A stretch of DNA of 58,579 nt, from the NCBI RefSeq assembly GCF_002220365.1, contig NZ_MTHB01000301.1:1-58579 (forward strand), in the 5' to 3' direction. The stretch comes from Caballeronia sordidicola (GTDB taxonomy: Bacteria; Pseudomonadota; Gammaproteobacteria; Burkholderiales; Burkholderiaceae). The notes beneath the pieces were generated by a model. That model did not search any database. It was not told the DNA's origin and saw nothing but the letters and a program-made list of their open reading frames with translations. The translations under genes and the position numbers were made by a program. Below, piece after piece: positions 16,874-24,712 of the stretch; position 1 is the first letter of the stretch; the number at the start of each line of letters is the position of its first letter.

Positions 16874-18007
16874 TCAAGATACGGGAAGGCGCACGATAGC
16901 GAGGGTACCGCCCTCATTATCGCTAGCGGCAACGAGTTCGAGCGACGCCGTTTTACCGTATAGCGCAGCAAGCCGTTCGCGAACCTGCTGGATGCCAAAA
17001 CGGCTGCCACCGGGCGGTAAACCACCAAGGCCCGTACCGCCAATCCCCGCCCCTGTATCGCGGACACTGAGCACGAGCGTACCGCCTTCACGCTGCGCGG
17101 ACACCCGAATCCAGCCGCCCGCGACCGTGGGTTCAAGTCCATGCTTGATCGCGTTTTCGACCAGAGGTTGCAGCAGCAGCGGCGGCACCGACAACCGGCC
17201 AAGGTCGTCCGGAAGATCGAGCCGCCTGCTCAGGCGTTTTCCCATGCGGGTCTGCATCAACTCGAGATAGTCGTCGATACGCGCAAACTCCTCGGACAAC
17301 GAATGTGATCCCAATCCCGAGCGGGACGCGTCAAGCGTCGCGCGCAGGAACGCGATCAACCGGTCGAGCATGGCCTGGGCACGCGGCGGGTCTTGCGCGA
17401 TCAGCACCCGCAGATTGGCCAGCGTGTTGAACAGCATGTGCGGTTCGAGCTGCGACTCTAGCAACTTGAGCTGACTCTCCGCGGCACTTCGCAGCGCAAC
17501 TTCCGTGCGCGTTTCCATCGCGGCCATACGACCTCGGGCATAGAAGAAATAGGTGATGCCAAGCGACAGCACAAATACGCCGGTCATGCTCAGCAATACT
17601 GCCCGAGGGTTGTCCATGATCGCAGCCGATGCGTGCGGCACGCCGGTCAGCCGATCGCCCAGCATGTGCCCGGCGAGGTAGCCCCCTACGCCCGAAACAA
17701 CCACCCACGGAGCCATCAATGCCCAGCCGGGCCAGTTGCGCTGAGCCTCCTGGTTACCTGGCGAGCGCTTGCGAATCAGGAAGGCCAGGCCGTATCGGCC
17801 CACCTCGATCAAACCCTGGATAAAGAGTGCGCTGCAAAGCGAATAGATCAGGTTGTTCGCGAACGAATCGCGATACATCGCGTAGAAGAACAGGGTGCTC
17901 GCCGCCGATACCAGGATAAAGATCCGCAGTTCGCGCCATAGCCGGTTCAGGATGGAACGAGTGTGACGCATGAAGCGGGCGTTGGTGGTGTGCGTTGATT
18001 CAGACAC
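16874..18007 (-). CDS. LytS/AlgZ-type sensor histidine kinase
   Basis: A 377-residue membrane kinase. Four hydrophobic segments lie in the N-terminal half (for example IFILVSAASTLFFYAMYR and MTGVFVLSLGITYFFYA). A His_kinase domain follows, with the acceptor His in LEPHMLFNTLANLR, and an ATPase domain with N box (LVENAIKHGLEP) and G box (DTGAGIGG). GTG at 18007 (VSESTHTTN) is chosen because AAAGG lies about 7 nt upstream; the longer frame to 18148 has no such site. Its cognate regulator downstream is broken, so the kinase either acts on another regulator or is itself no longer used. Confidence 0.85.
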   Translation of the reverse strand: MSESTHTTNARFMRHTRSILNRLWRELRIFILVSAASTLFFYAMYRDSFANNLIYSLCSALFIQGLIEVGRYGLAFLIRKRSPGNQEAQRNWPGWALMAPWVVVSGVGGYLAGHMLGDRLTGVPHASAAIMDNPRAVLLSMTGVFVLSLGITYFFYARGRMAAMETRTEVALRSAAESQLKLLESQLEPHMLFNTLANLRVLIAQDPPRAQAMLDRLIAFLRATLDASRSGLGSHSLSEEFARIDDYLELMQTRMGKRLSRRLDLPDDLGRLSVPPLLLQPLVENAIKHGLEPTVAGGWIRVSAQREGGTLVLSVRDTGAGIGGTGLGGLPPGGSRFGIQQVRERLAALYGKTASLELVAASDNEGGTLAIVRLPVS

Positions 18008-18336
18008 GGCTGGAGCCTTTTGGTTGTTCGACAGCCCGCGCCCGTGCGCAACTCGACAGTCGTATTGCCTTCGCCGTGGGGCGCCCATCCGGGATGGTTT
18101 GAACACGTATCCGAGGATGGCGGACCCACTGCCCGCCGGCCAGATCACCCGGCGGATCGACCCATTGCGCGGATTCTACGCGTAGCGGGTTGTAGCAGGT
18201 CATCGGATGCTTCAGGCCTTAGCGGCAAGACAGTAGCGGTAAGACAGATGGGCGCGCTTCCCGCGAGATCATGGCTGCCGGTTCGGGGCTTATGCGAAGA
18301 AGCTGGCGTAGGACATACCGTACGCTTAAGCCGCCG

Positions 18337-18385
18337 AATAACCCGCTTATCGAGCAGCTTATCGAGCCGCTCAATGAGCCGCTCA
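18337..18385. repeat. 12-bp imperfect tandem repeat
   Basis: About four units of 12 bp (ATAACCCGCTT, ATCGAGCAGCTT, ATCGAGCCGCTC, AATGAGCCGCTC) lie just after the stop of the small membrane protein gene. The GAGCCGCTC core resembles the reverse complement of the 13-bp repeat found after argF. The remaining part of 18008-18382 shows no gene. Confidence 0.65.
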
Positions 18386-18895
18386 AAAAGCCATGCTGGA
18401 CGGTTCGGCCTGTCGGGCGACGCGCCACATTGCGAGGCCGCGTGCAAGGAAGATGCCGCTAAAAGCGCCGTACGCCAAACTCACCGATACCGCGAACAGC
18501 CCGTCGCCGCTCAGATCGGGATGCATCGCCAGCGCGACGTTAGCGCCAAACTTGATGATGAACAGGCCGAGGATCAACATGAGCGGAACCCAGCTTCCGG
18601 GCACGAGCAGACGCTGCTCGGCAGCAAGCCAGCGGACCTTGCTGCCTACACCGGCAGCATGCGATATCACGACAGCCGCGAGCACCGCCGCCGCCCACGC
18701 AACCAGCGCGATCGACTGCGCGGCGAAGACTGACACAACGCCGTAAAAAGAGAGCGCGGCCATCGCGATGGGAATTGCGGTCGCGGCGCGCAGCGTCCTG
18801 TGCCGCGGATGCGTCTGCGAAACGCCGACAGAAACCAGGGCGGCGAGCAGCCACCAAACCCAGTGCGGTGTGTGCTGAAGAATGCTGATGAGCAT
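18383..18895 (-). CDS. Small integral membrane protein, DUF6622-like
   Basis: A 170-residue protein with about five hydrophobic helices, including HTPHWVWWLLAALVSVGVSQ and WVPLMLILGLFIIKFGANVAL. The N-terminal HTPHWVWWLL and the later FIIKFGANV resemble a family of uncharacterised proteobacterial membrane proteins (DUF6622, by memory). ATG at 18895 is chosen because AAGGA lies 8 nt upstream; the frame is open to 19057 but without another good site. It is divergent from the acetyltransferase region. No role can be assigned. Confidence 0.7.
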   Translation of the reverse strand: MLISILQHTPHWVWWLLAALVSVGVSQTHPRHRTLRAATAIPIAMAALSFYGVVSVFAAQSIALVAWAAAVLAAVVISHAAGVGSKVRWLAAEQRLLVPGSWVPLMLILGLFIIKFGANVALAMHPDLSGDGLFAVSVSLAYGAFSGIFLARGLAMWRVARQAEPSSMAF

Positions 18896-18929
18896 GATGA
18901 TCGTCCTTATCCGTAGGGAGGAGATTTCG

Positions 18930-18986
18930 ATGATGCTCATGGTCGGCGTTGGCCTCGCACGTCGCCAGCGGTTTGCGACGGGATGA
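18930..18986 (+). CDS. Candidate 18-residue leader peptide
   Basis: A very strong ribosome-binding site (GGGAGGAG, 18916-18923) stands 6 nt before ATG ATG CTC ATG at 18930. The frame encodes MMLMVGVGLARRQRFATG and stops at TGA 18984-18986. A strong intrinsic terminator follows 70 bp later, and a CatB-like acetyltransferase gene starts at 19308. This order is that of attenuation leaders. It overlaps the upstream region of the divergent membrane-protein gene, so the frame could be fortuitous. Confidence 0.35.
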   Translation: MMLMVGVGLARRQRFATG

Positions 18987-19056
18987 CACATTGCGCCGCG
19001 AAACGTGCCGGGTGCGGCGCGAGTGGCGGCAGCAGAACAAAGACCCGCAACTGACA

Positions 19057-19094
19057 ACGGCCCACCAGGCGTAAGCCTGGCGGGCCGTCTTTTT
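19057..19094 (+). terminator. Strong intrinsic terminator or attenuator
   Basis: A 14-bp stem with one mismatch (ACGGCCCACCAGGC / GCCTGGCGGGCCGT), a GTAA loop and a CTTTTT tail. No ordinary plus-strand gene ends just upstream; only the 18-codon frame at 18930 precedes it. It could therefore end a small RNA or act as an attenuator for the gene at 19308. Confidence 0.8.
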
Positions 19095-19307
19095 GGTATG
19101 AATTGAACAGAAGGCAGAAAGCTGCTCTGTTCACGGTAACTGCTTTGACCGACCGGTCTTAAGCTCTAGCTGTCCTGCACGTACCAAAGGAGCAATGAGG
19201 CCTCATGCCGGCCTCCGATCCATCGGACAACCCCGCTTCCAGCCGCGCCCCGGATCTGGCGAAAGCGACATCCGGCAGGCCAATTGCCGCCAAGCACTAA
19301 CCAATTA

Positions 19308-20060
19308 ATGCCAATGAACCTTGTTACATCTGATGACTGCACCGGCATCATGCCGAACCATCCGTGGTCAAAACATTTCGTCATGATCGGTTACAAGGAC
19401 GGCGCTTTCTCATGCGTTCCCAACCATTTCTTCAGAGACTGGCTGGACGAAGAGCCGCAATTCGGCGACTTTCACATCGGCCGCTGTTCAGGGCTGGGTG
19501 TCGGTTCCATCGTCAAGTACGACGGAGCAGCTCAAAAACTCGTCATTGGGAAGAACGTCGCAGGAGGATTGCGACTTCGGTTCCTCCTGAATGGACAGCA
19601 TGAGACGCGGACCATGTCGACAACCATGTTCAGTGGCTACGGCACCGGCATCATCAATCCGCCCATGCCGCAGTATGCCGACACAGTGATCCACAACGAC
19701 GTCTGGATTGGGGACGAGGCGTTGTTTCTTGGCGGCAGCGTAGTCGCGAGCGGGTGCGTCATTGGCGCACGCACGGTCGTGCCGCCAAACTTTCGTAGCG
19801 AGCCTTACGGTGTGTACGCTGGCTCACCGGCTCGTCTGCTGCGTTTTCGGTTCCCGGAGAAAGTGCGTGAAAAGTTGCTTGAGCTCGCCTGGTGGGATAT
19901 GCCGCTGGACTGGATCAAGGCGAACAACGATGCATTCCTCGTGGATCTCACCGTCGACGAAGGCCGCGCTCTGGAAACCCTGTCTGAAGCACAACGAGCC
20001 AAGGACGCCGCGCTCGGGAAGAAGCTCGTAGCGCCTGCCCCTGTCACTGCGCAGCAGTAG
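19308..20060 (+). CDS. CatB-like hexapeptide-repeat acetyltransferase
   Basis: A 250-residue left-handed beta-helix acyltransferase of the xenobiotic acetyltransferase (XAT/CatB) type. The hexapeptide rungs are seen in LGVGSIVKYDGAAQKLVIGKN and ALFLGGSVVASGCVIGARTVV. The likely catalytic His is in LNGQHETRTMST, and the C-terminal AGSPARLLRFRFPEKVREKLLELAWWD is typical. Such enzymes O-acetylate chloramphenicol, streptogramins or surface sugars using acetyl-CoA. The core resembles rhizobial and burkholderial acetyltransferases at least as much as resistance enzymes. ATG at 19308 or 19314 both lack a clear Shine-Dalgarno sequence. Confidence 0.8.
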   Translation: MPMNLVTSDDCTGIMPNHPWSKHFVMIGYKDGAFSCVPNHFFRDWLDEEPQFGDFHIGRCSGLGVGSIVKYDGAAQKLVIGKNVAGGLRLRFLLNGQHETRTMSTTMFSGYGTGIINPPMPQYADTVIHNDVWIGDEALFLGGSVVASGCVIGARTVVPPNFRSEPYGVYAGSPARLLRFRFPEKVREKLLELAWWDMPLDWIKANNDAFLVDLTVDEGRALETLSEAQRAKDAALGKKLVAPAPVTAQQ

Positions 20061-20438
20061 CCGCGCCGAACTGATTGAGCAGTTTCTTTTTATCAACTGC
20101 CGGCGCGATTGTCCGATCGACTACATCCACCTAATCAGAGTCGTTTTGCAGGGGAATACTGAAAAACGCGTCCGTTTTATTTTGAAGAAAGCGATTGCGA
20201 TTGAACCAGACCTTCTTCGTGTATTTGATGTTGTCGTAGCGGACGCTTCGCGCTCGGCTTCGCGCTCAACCTTGCGCCAGAGTACCCTTCGCCAGGCACC
20301 AGCTGTTAGCCATCTACCTTCGCTCGCTCGCGCTGCAAGACCTCGTCGCTGGCCGAAGCGGACGCCCGTATGTCCGCATGGCCGCACAGGTGAGTGGCTG
20401 CAACTGGCGGACAAGCGCTTTCGGCGCGTGTGATGGAC
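20061..20438 (+). other. Unassigned region with possible gene remnant
   Basis: A plus-strand frame with no ATG runs from within the end of the acetyltransferase gene to 20433. Its first half (LIEQFLFINCRRDCPIDYIH; IEPDLLRVFDVVVADA) reads like real protein and is less GC-rich than its neighbours. Its second half is repetitive (SRSASRSTLRQSTLRQ) and looks non-coding. It may be the tail of a gene lost by insertion. I could not identify it. Confidence 0.3.
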
Positions 20439-20445
20439 CGTAAAA

Positions 20446-20475
20446 AAAGCCCTCGCATAGAGGGCTTTCATTTGT
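20446..20475 (+). terminator. Intrinsic terminator near a transposon end
   Basis: A 9-bp stem (AAAGCCCTC / GAGGGCTTT) with a 5-nt loop is followed by CATTTG, just inside the Tn7-like end at 20482-20559. A similar GAGGGCTGTCATTT word precedes the equivalent end at 36.5 kb, so the hairpin seems to belong to the element end. Confidence 0.7.
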
Positions 20476-20481
20476 CTTCGG

Positions 20482-20559
20482 TCTCCGAAGTTTATTGCAG
20501 AGGGGTCGCTACATTTTCCGGACTTTATTGCGCTTTCCAGACTTTATTGTCACGGGACA
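20482..20559. mobile_element. Tn7-like transposon end (right-type, left-hand element)
   Basis: Read on the minus strand from 20559: TGTCCCGT, then GACAATAAAGTCTGGAAAG, CAATAAAGTCCGGAAA and, 33 bp further in, CAATAAACTTCGGAGA. Tn7 ends have the same plan: eight terminal bases starting TGT, followed directly by a GACAATAAAGTC-type TnsB site and further copies. Site spacing (19 and 33 bp) equals that of the end next to sodB. This end faces right, so it belongs to an element lying to the left, whose other end I do not see in the window. Confidence 0.7.
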
Positions 20560-20570
20560 AGAGACCTCAA

Positions 20571-20619
20571 TGTTTTGTGACAATAAACTTTGGAAACGTT
20601 GGCAATACAGTTGAGAACG
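20571..20619. mobile_element. Tn7-like transposon end (left-type, distal end of 16 kb island)
   Basis: Read on the plus strand: TGTTTTGT, then GACAATAAACTTTGGAAAC and, 22 bp later, GGCAATACAGTTGAGAACG. The terminal eight bases plus TnsB-like sites mirror the other two ends but with a different site spacing, as expected for the opposite end type. It lies only 11 bp from the oppositely oriented end at 20559. Confidence 0.65.
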
Positions 20620-20959
20620 CCCGGATAGAAGCTTCATGACTCATACCTGTAGTGAAGCGCCTCTTTTATGCAACAAAATCGCACTATTCTTTCGAAACGC
20701 CAAGTGTCGAAGCTAAACGCTCTAAGAAGCAGCAGATTGAAAGGTAGATTCCAAACTTAATTGATCGACATCCTGCCTATCCGGATCGGGCCGATCAGTT
20801 CATACCGCCCGCCACGACTATCCAAATTAAGCGTCCCCGGTTGCGGCATGGCATTAGCGTTCGCCGCCGGACATCACGAGGGTCCTTGTCGCCCCTAAGC
20901 GGCCACTTTTTGCTCGGCACGCCTGAACGGCCGCTTTCGAAGCCGGAACAGCCTCTCTT
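20620..20959. other. Intergenic region inside island
   Basis: 340 bp between the transposon end and the LysR stop codon. No gene is seen. An inverted repeat (AAGCGGCC ... GGCCGCTT) occurs around 20895-20935 and may be a degenerate hairpin or an old insertion-sequence scar. Confidence 0.35.
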
Positions 20960-21877
20960 CTAAGGTATTTCCTTACGATCCCAGGACGGTTCATCGCCGA
21001 AAGTTTCGGCAAGATAATCGACGAATCGTCGCACTTTGAGCGGTATGCGCCGCGCGCTCGGATAAATGGCTTGAATGGCCAGATCAGCGGCGCGATAAGC
21101 CGGCAGCAGCGCCACCAGTTCGCCGCGCCGGAGGTGCTCGCCGAACACGAAGGTCGGACCGTACGCGATACCGGCCCCGGCGAGTGCTGCAGCCAGAAGC
21201 ATTTGGGTATTGTTGGCTGCCATCCGGCATGGTCCGTCGATGACGTGCGCGCGGTTTCTCGCATCGAGCAAGGTCCAGTCGCCAGCCGACACAGCCTCGC
21301 TGAAAGCAAGTCGTTGCGCATGCTGCAAGTCGACCGGTTTGCGAGGCGTTCCATGGCGCTTGAGGTAGGCGGGCGACGCACACACGACCATCCGGCAGGG
21401 CGCAAGCCGACGAGTCACGAGTCCAGGGTCCTCCAGCCGTCCGATCCGGATTGCGACATCAACGCCCGCGTCGATAAGATCGACATAGCGGTCTCCAAGC
21501 ACCACTTCCACGTTAACGTGCGGATGATCCTCCAGGTAGCGCGCCACGACCTCGCCCAGGTGCATTGCGCCGAACGTAACCGGCGCCGCAACGCGCAGCA
21601 CACCGCGCGCCGTGCCTTGCGAATCGCTCGCTTCACGCCTTGCTTCGTCGAAGGCTTCAAGGATGCGCTTGCAGCGTTCGTAGTAGGTCTGGCCGGTATC
21701 GGTCAGACTCAGGTGCCGTGTGGTGCGCTGGAGTAGCCTCGCATTCAGTTCGGCCTCAAGGGCGCTCACATGCTTGCCCGCCATTGCCGCCGATAGGCCG
21801 AAGCGGCGTGCCGCCGCAGCAAAGCTGCCTTCCTCGACAGCGGAGACGAATATGCCAAGGCTCGTAAGTCGGTCCAT
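20960..21877 (-). CDS. LysR-family regulator
   Basis: A 305-residue regulator starting MDRLTSLGIFVSAVEEGSFAA, with the N-terminal winged helix-turn-helix of LysR proteins (residues 1-60) and a periplasmic-binding-like effector domain (about 90-295). The sequence is of the DhcR/AphB-like group that often represses or activates adjacent oxidoreductase or hydrolase genes. It is divergent from the hydrolase gene at 21992 across about 115 bp, so that gene is its likely target. The effector is unknown. Confidence 0.88.
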   Translation of the reverse strand: MDRLTSLGIFVSAVEEGSFAAAARRFGLSAAMAGKHVSALEAELNARLLQRTTRHLSLTDTGQTYYERCKRILEAFDEARREASDSQGTARGVLRVAAPVTFGAMHLGEVVARYLEDHPHVNVEVVLGDRYVDLIDAGVDVAIRIGRLEDPGLVTRRLAPCRMVVCASPAYLKRHGTPRKPVDLQHAQRLAFSEAVSAGDWTLLDARNRAHVIDGPCRMAANNTQMLLAAALAGAGIAYGPTFVFGEHLRRGELVALLPAYRAADLAIQAIYPSARRIPLKVRRFVDYLAETFGDEPSWDRKEIP

Positions 21878-21991
21878 TTTCTTCTCCGATTCGATAGCTG
21901 CATTATCGACTCAAAACACTATTTCGCCAATTATCAAACTGGAGACTTGAATCTACTATTCGTGCATCACCTAAAGAACAAGGGCCCGAAA

Positions 21992-23155
21992 ATGGATATT
22001 AAGTCGAACGGTACGCGGATTCATGTCAGGCAAAGCGGCAGCGGCGAGTTAGCGCTGGTGTTCCTGCACTACTACGGTGGCTCGTCGCGTACATGGGACG
22101 GGGTGGCGAGCAAATTGTCAGACCGTTATTCAATTGTTGCGACCGATCACCGCGGCTGGGGCGACTCCGAGGCGCCTGTCGACGGCTACCGCATCACCGA
22201 CCTTGCCGCTGATGCCGAAGGCGTCATCGAAGCGCTGGGGCTGCAGCGTTACGTTCTAATCGGTCACTCGATGGGCGGCAAGGTGGCTCAACTTATCGCA
22301 TCGCGTCGACCGTGCGGGCTCGAAGGTCTGGTGCTCGTCGCGCCGTCGCCGCCGTCGCCGATGCTGCTGTCTGACGAGCAACGTACGACGCTGAGCGGCG
22401 CGTATAAATCGCGCGAATCAGTCGAGTTTGTCATCGATCACGTGTTGACTGCAAAACCGCTCGACGCGTCCCGCCGCGAGCAAGTCATCGAGGACAGTCT
22501 GAGGGGCGCACCGCAGGCCAAGGCGGCCTGGCCAGACGTGGCCATGCGCGAAGACATTACCGCGGCGACGGCGTTGATCGATGCGCCGACCATCGTCATC
22601 TCCGGCGAGCTTGACCAGGTAGATCGCGCCGCAACGCTACAGGCGGAACTGCTGCCGCGCATTCCCCACGCTGCTATGCACATACTGCCCGGAATCGGGC
22701 ACTTGTCGCCGCTAGAGGCACCGGCTGATGTCGCGCGACTGATTGCGCGATTCGTCACAGCGATCGAGGACAAGTCTGTAGTGTGCAGTTCGCCCGAGCA
22801 GGTCCCGGTCGCTTTCGATGCAGCGCTGAACGCCGGCGATCTCGATTGCCTGCTCGGTCTGTTCAGCAATCAAGCCACGATGCGAATGACCAATGGCGAT
22901 GTAGTTCAGGAAAATCCCGCCGGATTGCGCACCGCTTTTGCCCGGTTGCTGGCACTGAGGCCGCGCATCCATAACAAGGTGCGTCGTGTACTGACGAGCG
23001 GCGACATCGCCCTGGTTATGCTCGACTGGACCTTGAACGTGACGCTACCGGACGGTCGCGAGCACGAAGAGCTCGGCACCGCTACGCAGGTGATGGAATT
23101 GGGCCGCGACGGTGGATGGCGGCTGCGGATTTCCAATCCGCTTGGGCTGAACTGA
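21992..23155 (+). CDS. Alpha/beta hydrolase fused to a SnoaL-like domain
   Basis: A 387-residue soluble protein. Residues 1-260 are an alpha/beta hydrolase with nucleophile Ser93 in GHSMGG, acid Asp208 in SGELDQ and His237 in GIGHLSP. Residues about 268-385 form a SnoaL/NTF2-like domain (AFDAALNAGDLDCLLGLF ... WTLNVTLPDGREH). The fusion suggests a hydrolase with an added ligand-binding or cyclase-like module. ATG at 21992 is preferred over the TTG at 21947; AAGGG lies upstream. It heads a likely two-gene unit with the metallo-hydrolase 48 bp downstream and faces the LysR gene. Confidence 0.85.
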   Translation: MDIKSNGTRIHVRQSGSGELALVFLHYYGGSSRTWDGVASKLSDRYSIVATDHRGWGDSEAPVDGYRITDLAADAEGVIEALGLQRYVLIGHSMGGKVAQLIASRRPCGLEGLVLVAPSPPSPMLLSDEQRTTLSGAYKSRESVEFVIDHVLTAKPLDASRREQVIEDSLRGAPQAKAAWPDVAMREDITAATALIDAPTIVISGELDQVDRAATLQAELLPRIPHAAMHILPGIGHLSPLEAPADVARLIARFVTAIEDKSVVCSSPEQVPVAFDAALNAGDLDCLLGLFSNQATMRMTNGDVVQENPAGLRTAFARLLALRPRIHNKVRRVLTSGDIALVMLDWTLNVTLPDGREHEELGTATQVMELGRDGGWRLRISNPLGLN

Positions 23156-23203
23156 CCGGCGCTGCAGGTGCAACGCTAAAACCGACCGACATCAAAGCAC
23201 ATC

Positions 23204-23995
23204 ATGACTCAACCTACTATCGTCACGGTTCCCATCCTGCCCTTCGGCATGGTCAATTGCCACGTGATCATCGGTGCACCGGGCTGCGTTGTCGTGGACA
23301 CTGGCACCCCCGGCTCCGAGGACAAGATCGGGCGCGCTTTGAAGGAACACGGTCGCGGCTTTCGCGATGTCACCCTGATCGTGGTCACTCACGCACATAC
23401 CGACCATGCCGGTTCGGCCGCGCGGCTGCGTGAACTGACCGGCGCACCGATCCTGGCGCACGCCGGCGATCTGGACTACTACGAGCGGCGAAAGGAGATG
23501 ACGTACTGCGTCGCCCATTGGTGGGGACCGCTCTTCCTACGCTCAGGGGTGCCCGTCGAACCGTACCTGCCGTTCACGCCGGACATCCTGCTACGGGACG
23601 ATGCCAGCGTTGACCTGGGCCGCTATGGAATCGACGGTGTGGCGAGGCACACACCTGGCCACACGGCCGGGTCGGTGTCGGTTGAGCTAGGCAGTGGAGA
23701 TGCGTTGGTCGGCGACCTAGTCGCCTCGGGCGTCTTTCTGGGGGGATTGATACGCAAAGGGCACGCCATGCGCCCTCCGTTCGAAGATGATCCGCAAGCT
23801 GTCAGCGAAGAACTACTTGGCATGGTGGACGCGGGCATGAAACGCTTTCACATGGGCCATGGTGGTCCGCTGCCGGCCACGGAAGTGCGTCGGCACGCCC
23901 TCTTATTGCATAACCTGAAGCCTGGGCGCAAATATGGGATGCATACCATCGGATGCAATTGCTCGAGGCACAAGCTGGCTGAGGTGGGTGACTAG
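23204..23995 (+). CDS. MBL-fold metallo-hydrolase
   Basis: A 263-residue metallo-beta-lactamase-fold protein with the zinc-binding motif HAHTDH at residues 63-68, a later His in HTPGHTAGS, Asp in VGDLVASG, and a final His in MGHGGPL. Fold members include lactonases, glyoxalases II and thioesterases; nothing here picks one. It follows the hydrolase-SnoaL gene on the same strand and probably acts on a related ester, thioester or lactone. The C-terminus is unusually Cys/His-rich (TIGCNCSRH). Confidence 0.85.
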   Translation: MTQPTIVTVPILPFGMVNCHVIIGAPGCVVVDTGTPGSEDKIGRALKEHGRGFRDVTLIVVTHAHTDHAGSAARLRELTGAPILAHAGDLDYYERRKEMTYCVAHWWGPLFLRSGVPVEPYLPFTPDILLRDDASVDLGRYGIDGVARHTPGHTAGSVSVELGSGDALVGDLVASGVFLGGLIRKGHAMRPPFEDDPQAVSEELLGMVDAGMKRFHMGHGGPLPATEVRRHALLLHNLKPGRKYGMHTIGCNCSRHKLAEVGD

Positions 23996-24049
23996 CGCAT
24001 GGCCAACTGCTTGCAGAGATGCTCGCAGCTGACGTGTAGAAAAACTTCT

Positions 24050-24205
24050 TTACGTGCCTTTTCGAAACTCACGAGGCGTTTTGCCGAAAGCCGCGTTGAA
24101 AGACTGACTGAAATGCGTCAGGTTATTAAAACCCCAAGAGGAAGCGGTATCCCCGATGGCGCGATTTACCAGTCTTCGGTCTTCGAGATCGCGAGCACGC
24201 CTGGT
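24050..24205 (-). pseudogene. AraC-family regulator, C-terminal fragment
   Basis: Only the second helix-turn-helix of an AraC-type activator remains: RLVNRAIGDTASSWGFNNLT, HFSQSFNAAFGKTPREFRKGT, then TAA at 24050. An in-frame TAG stands about 50 codons upstream (24206-24208), and no DNA-binding or ligand-binding N-terminal part is found. It is a dead fragment left by deletion. It lies just after the metallo-hydrolase gene on the opposite strand. Confidence 0.75.
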
Positions 24206-24476
24206 CTAATCTTCGCTCCCAGATGGACCGATCGACCGACTGACCGTCGCTGGCGAAAACCGAACTCAGGTATCGTCAGGCAGCGGGTGCTTGGTCGTCA
24301 GGTGTGTGCGCTGCGGAAAGGGCATGCCTTAATTTGTTGTAGTGCGCAGAGTGAGCTGAAAGCCGATGGCATCGCGATCAAACCACCACTAACGCGGGCG
24401 ACATATCGCCCGCGTGACGATTGAAGGCTTGCCCGCATGTGGCTGTCCCCGCCGGAAAGCAGAAAGCCCTCAAAGC
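24206..24476. other. Gene-free stretch with a perfect hairpin
   Basis: No coding signal is convincing here. At 24393-24414 a perfect 9-bp stem (CGCGGGCGA / TCGCCCGCG) with a CATA loop occurs. It lacks a T-run, so it may be an RNA hairpin or an operator-like palindrome rather than a terminator. Confidence 0.45.
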
Positions 24477-24712
24477 GAGCTGTTCGCGGGCACGATTTTC
24501 CCTGCGGCTGCGCTCCAGGGCCTGACTGCTTATCTTGAAGCCATGGCAATCTTCACCGCGTTGCTGGTCCCTATCGGGCTGGCGTGGATCGCTTTCCACG
24601 CGGGACTCGGCAGCGGTCGCCTGATCGGATCAGTCCGGTGTACATGCAGCGTTGGGCATCGATCATCCTGGCTGCTTTTTCCTTGTCTCTCGCGTGGGCT
24701 GCGTTGCATTAA
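24477..24712 (+). pseudogene. Frameshifted tail of a LysE-like membrane protein
   Basis: One frame reads ELFAGTIFPAAALQGL and then ALLVPIGLAWIAFHAGLGSGR up to about 24620. A +1 shift then continues PDRISPVYMQRW ASIILAAFSLSLAWAALH to TAA at 24710-24712. Joined, these give two hydrophobic helices with the arrangement seen at the C-terminus of LysE/RhtB amino-acid exporters. The N-terminal two-thirds of the gene is missing. Family assignment is tentative; the frameshift is clear. Confidence 0.5.

Noticed and set aside
18145..18447. 100-codon minus-strand frame with LIERLDKLLDK-like repeats
   Set aside because: The repeat is explained by the 12-bp tandem repeat; the frame overlaps the end of a better-supported gene and has no start site.
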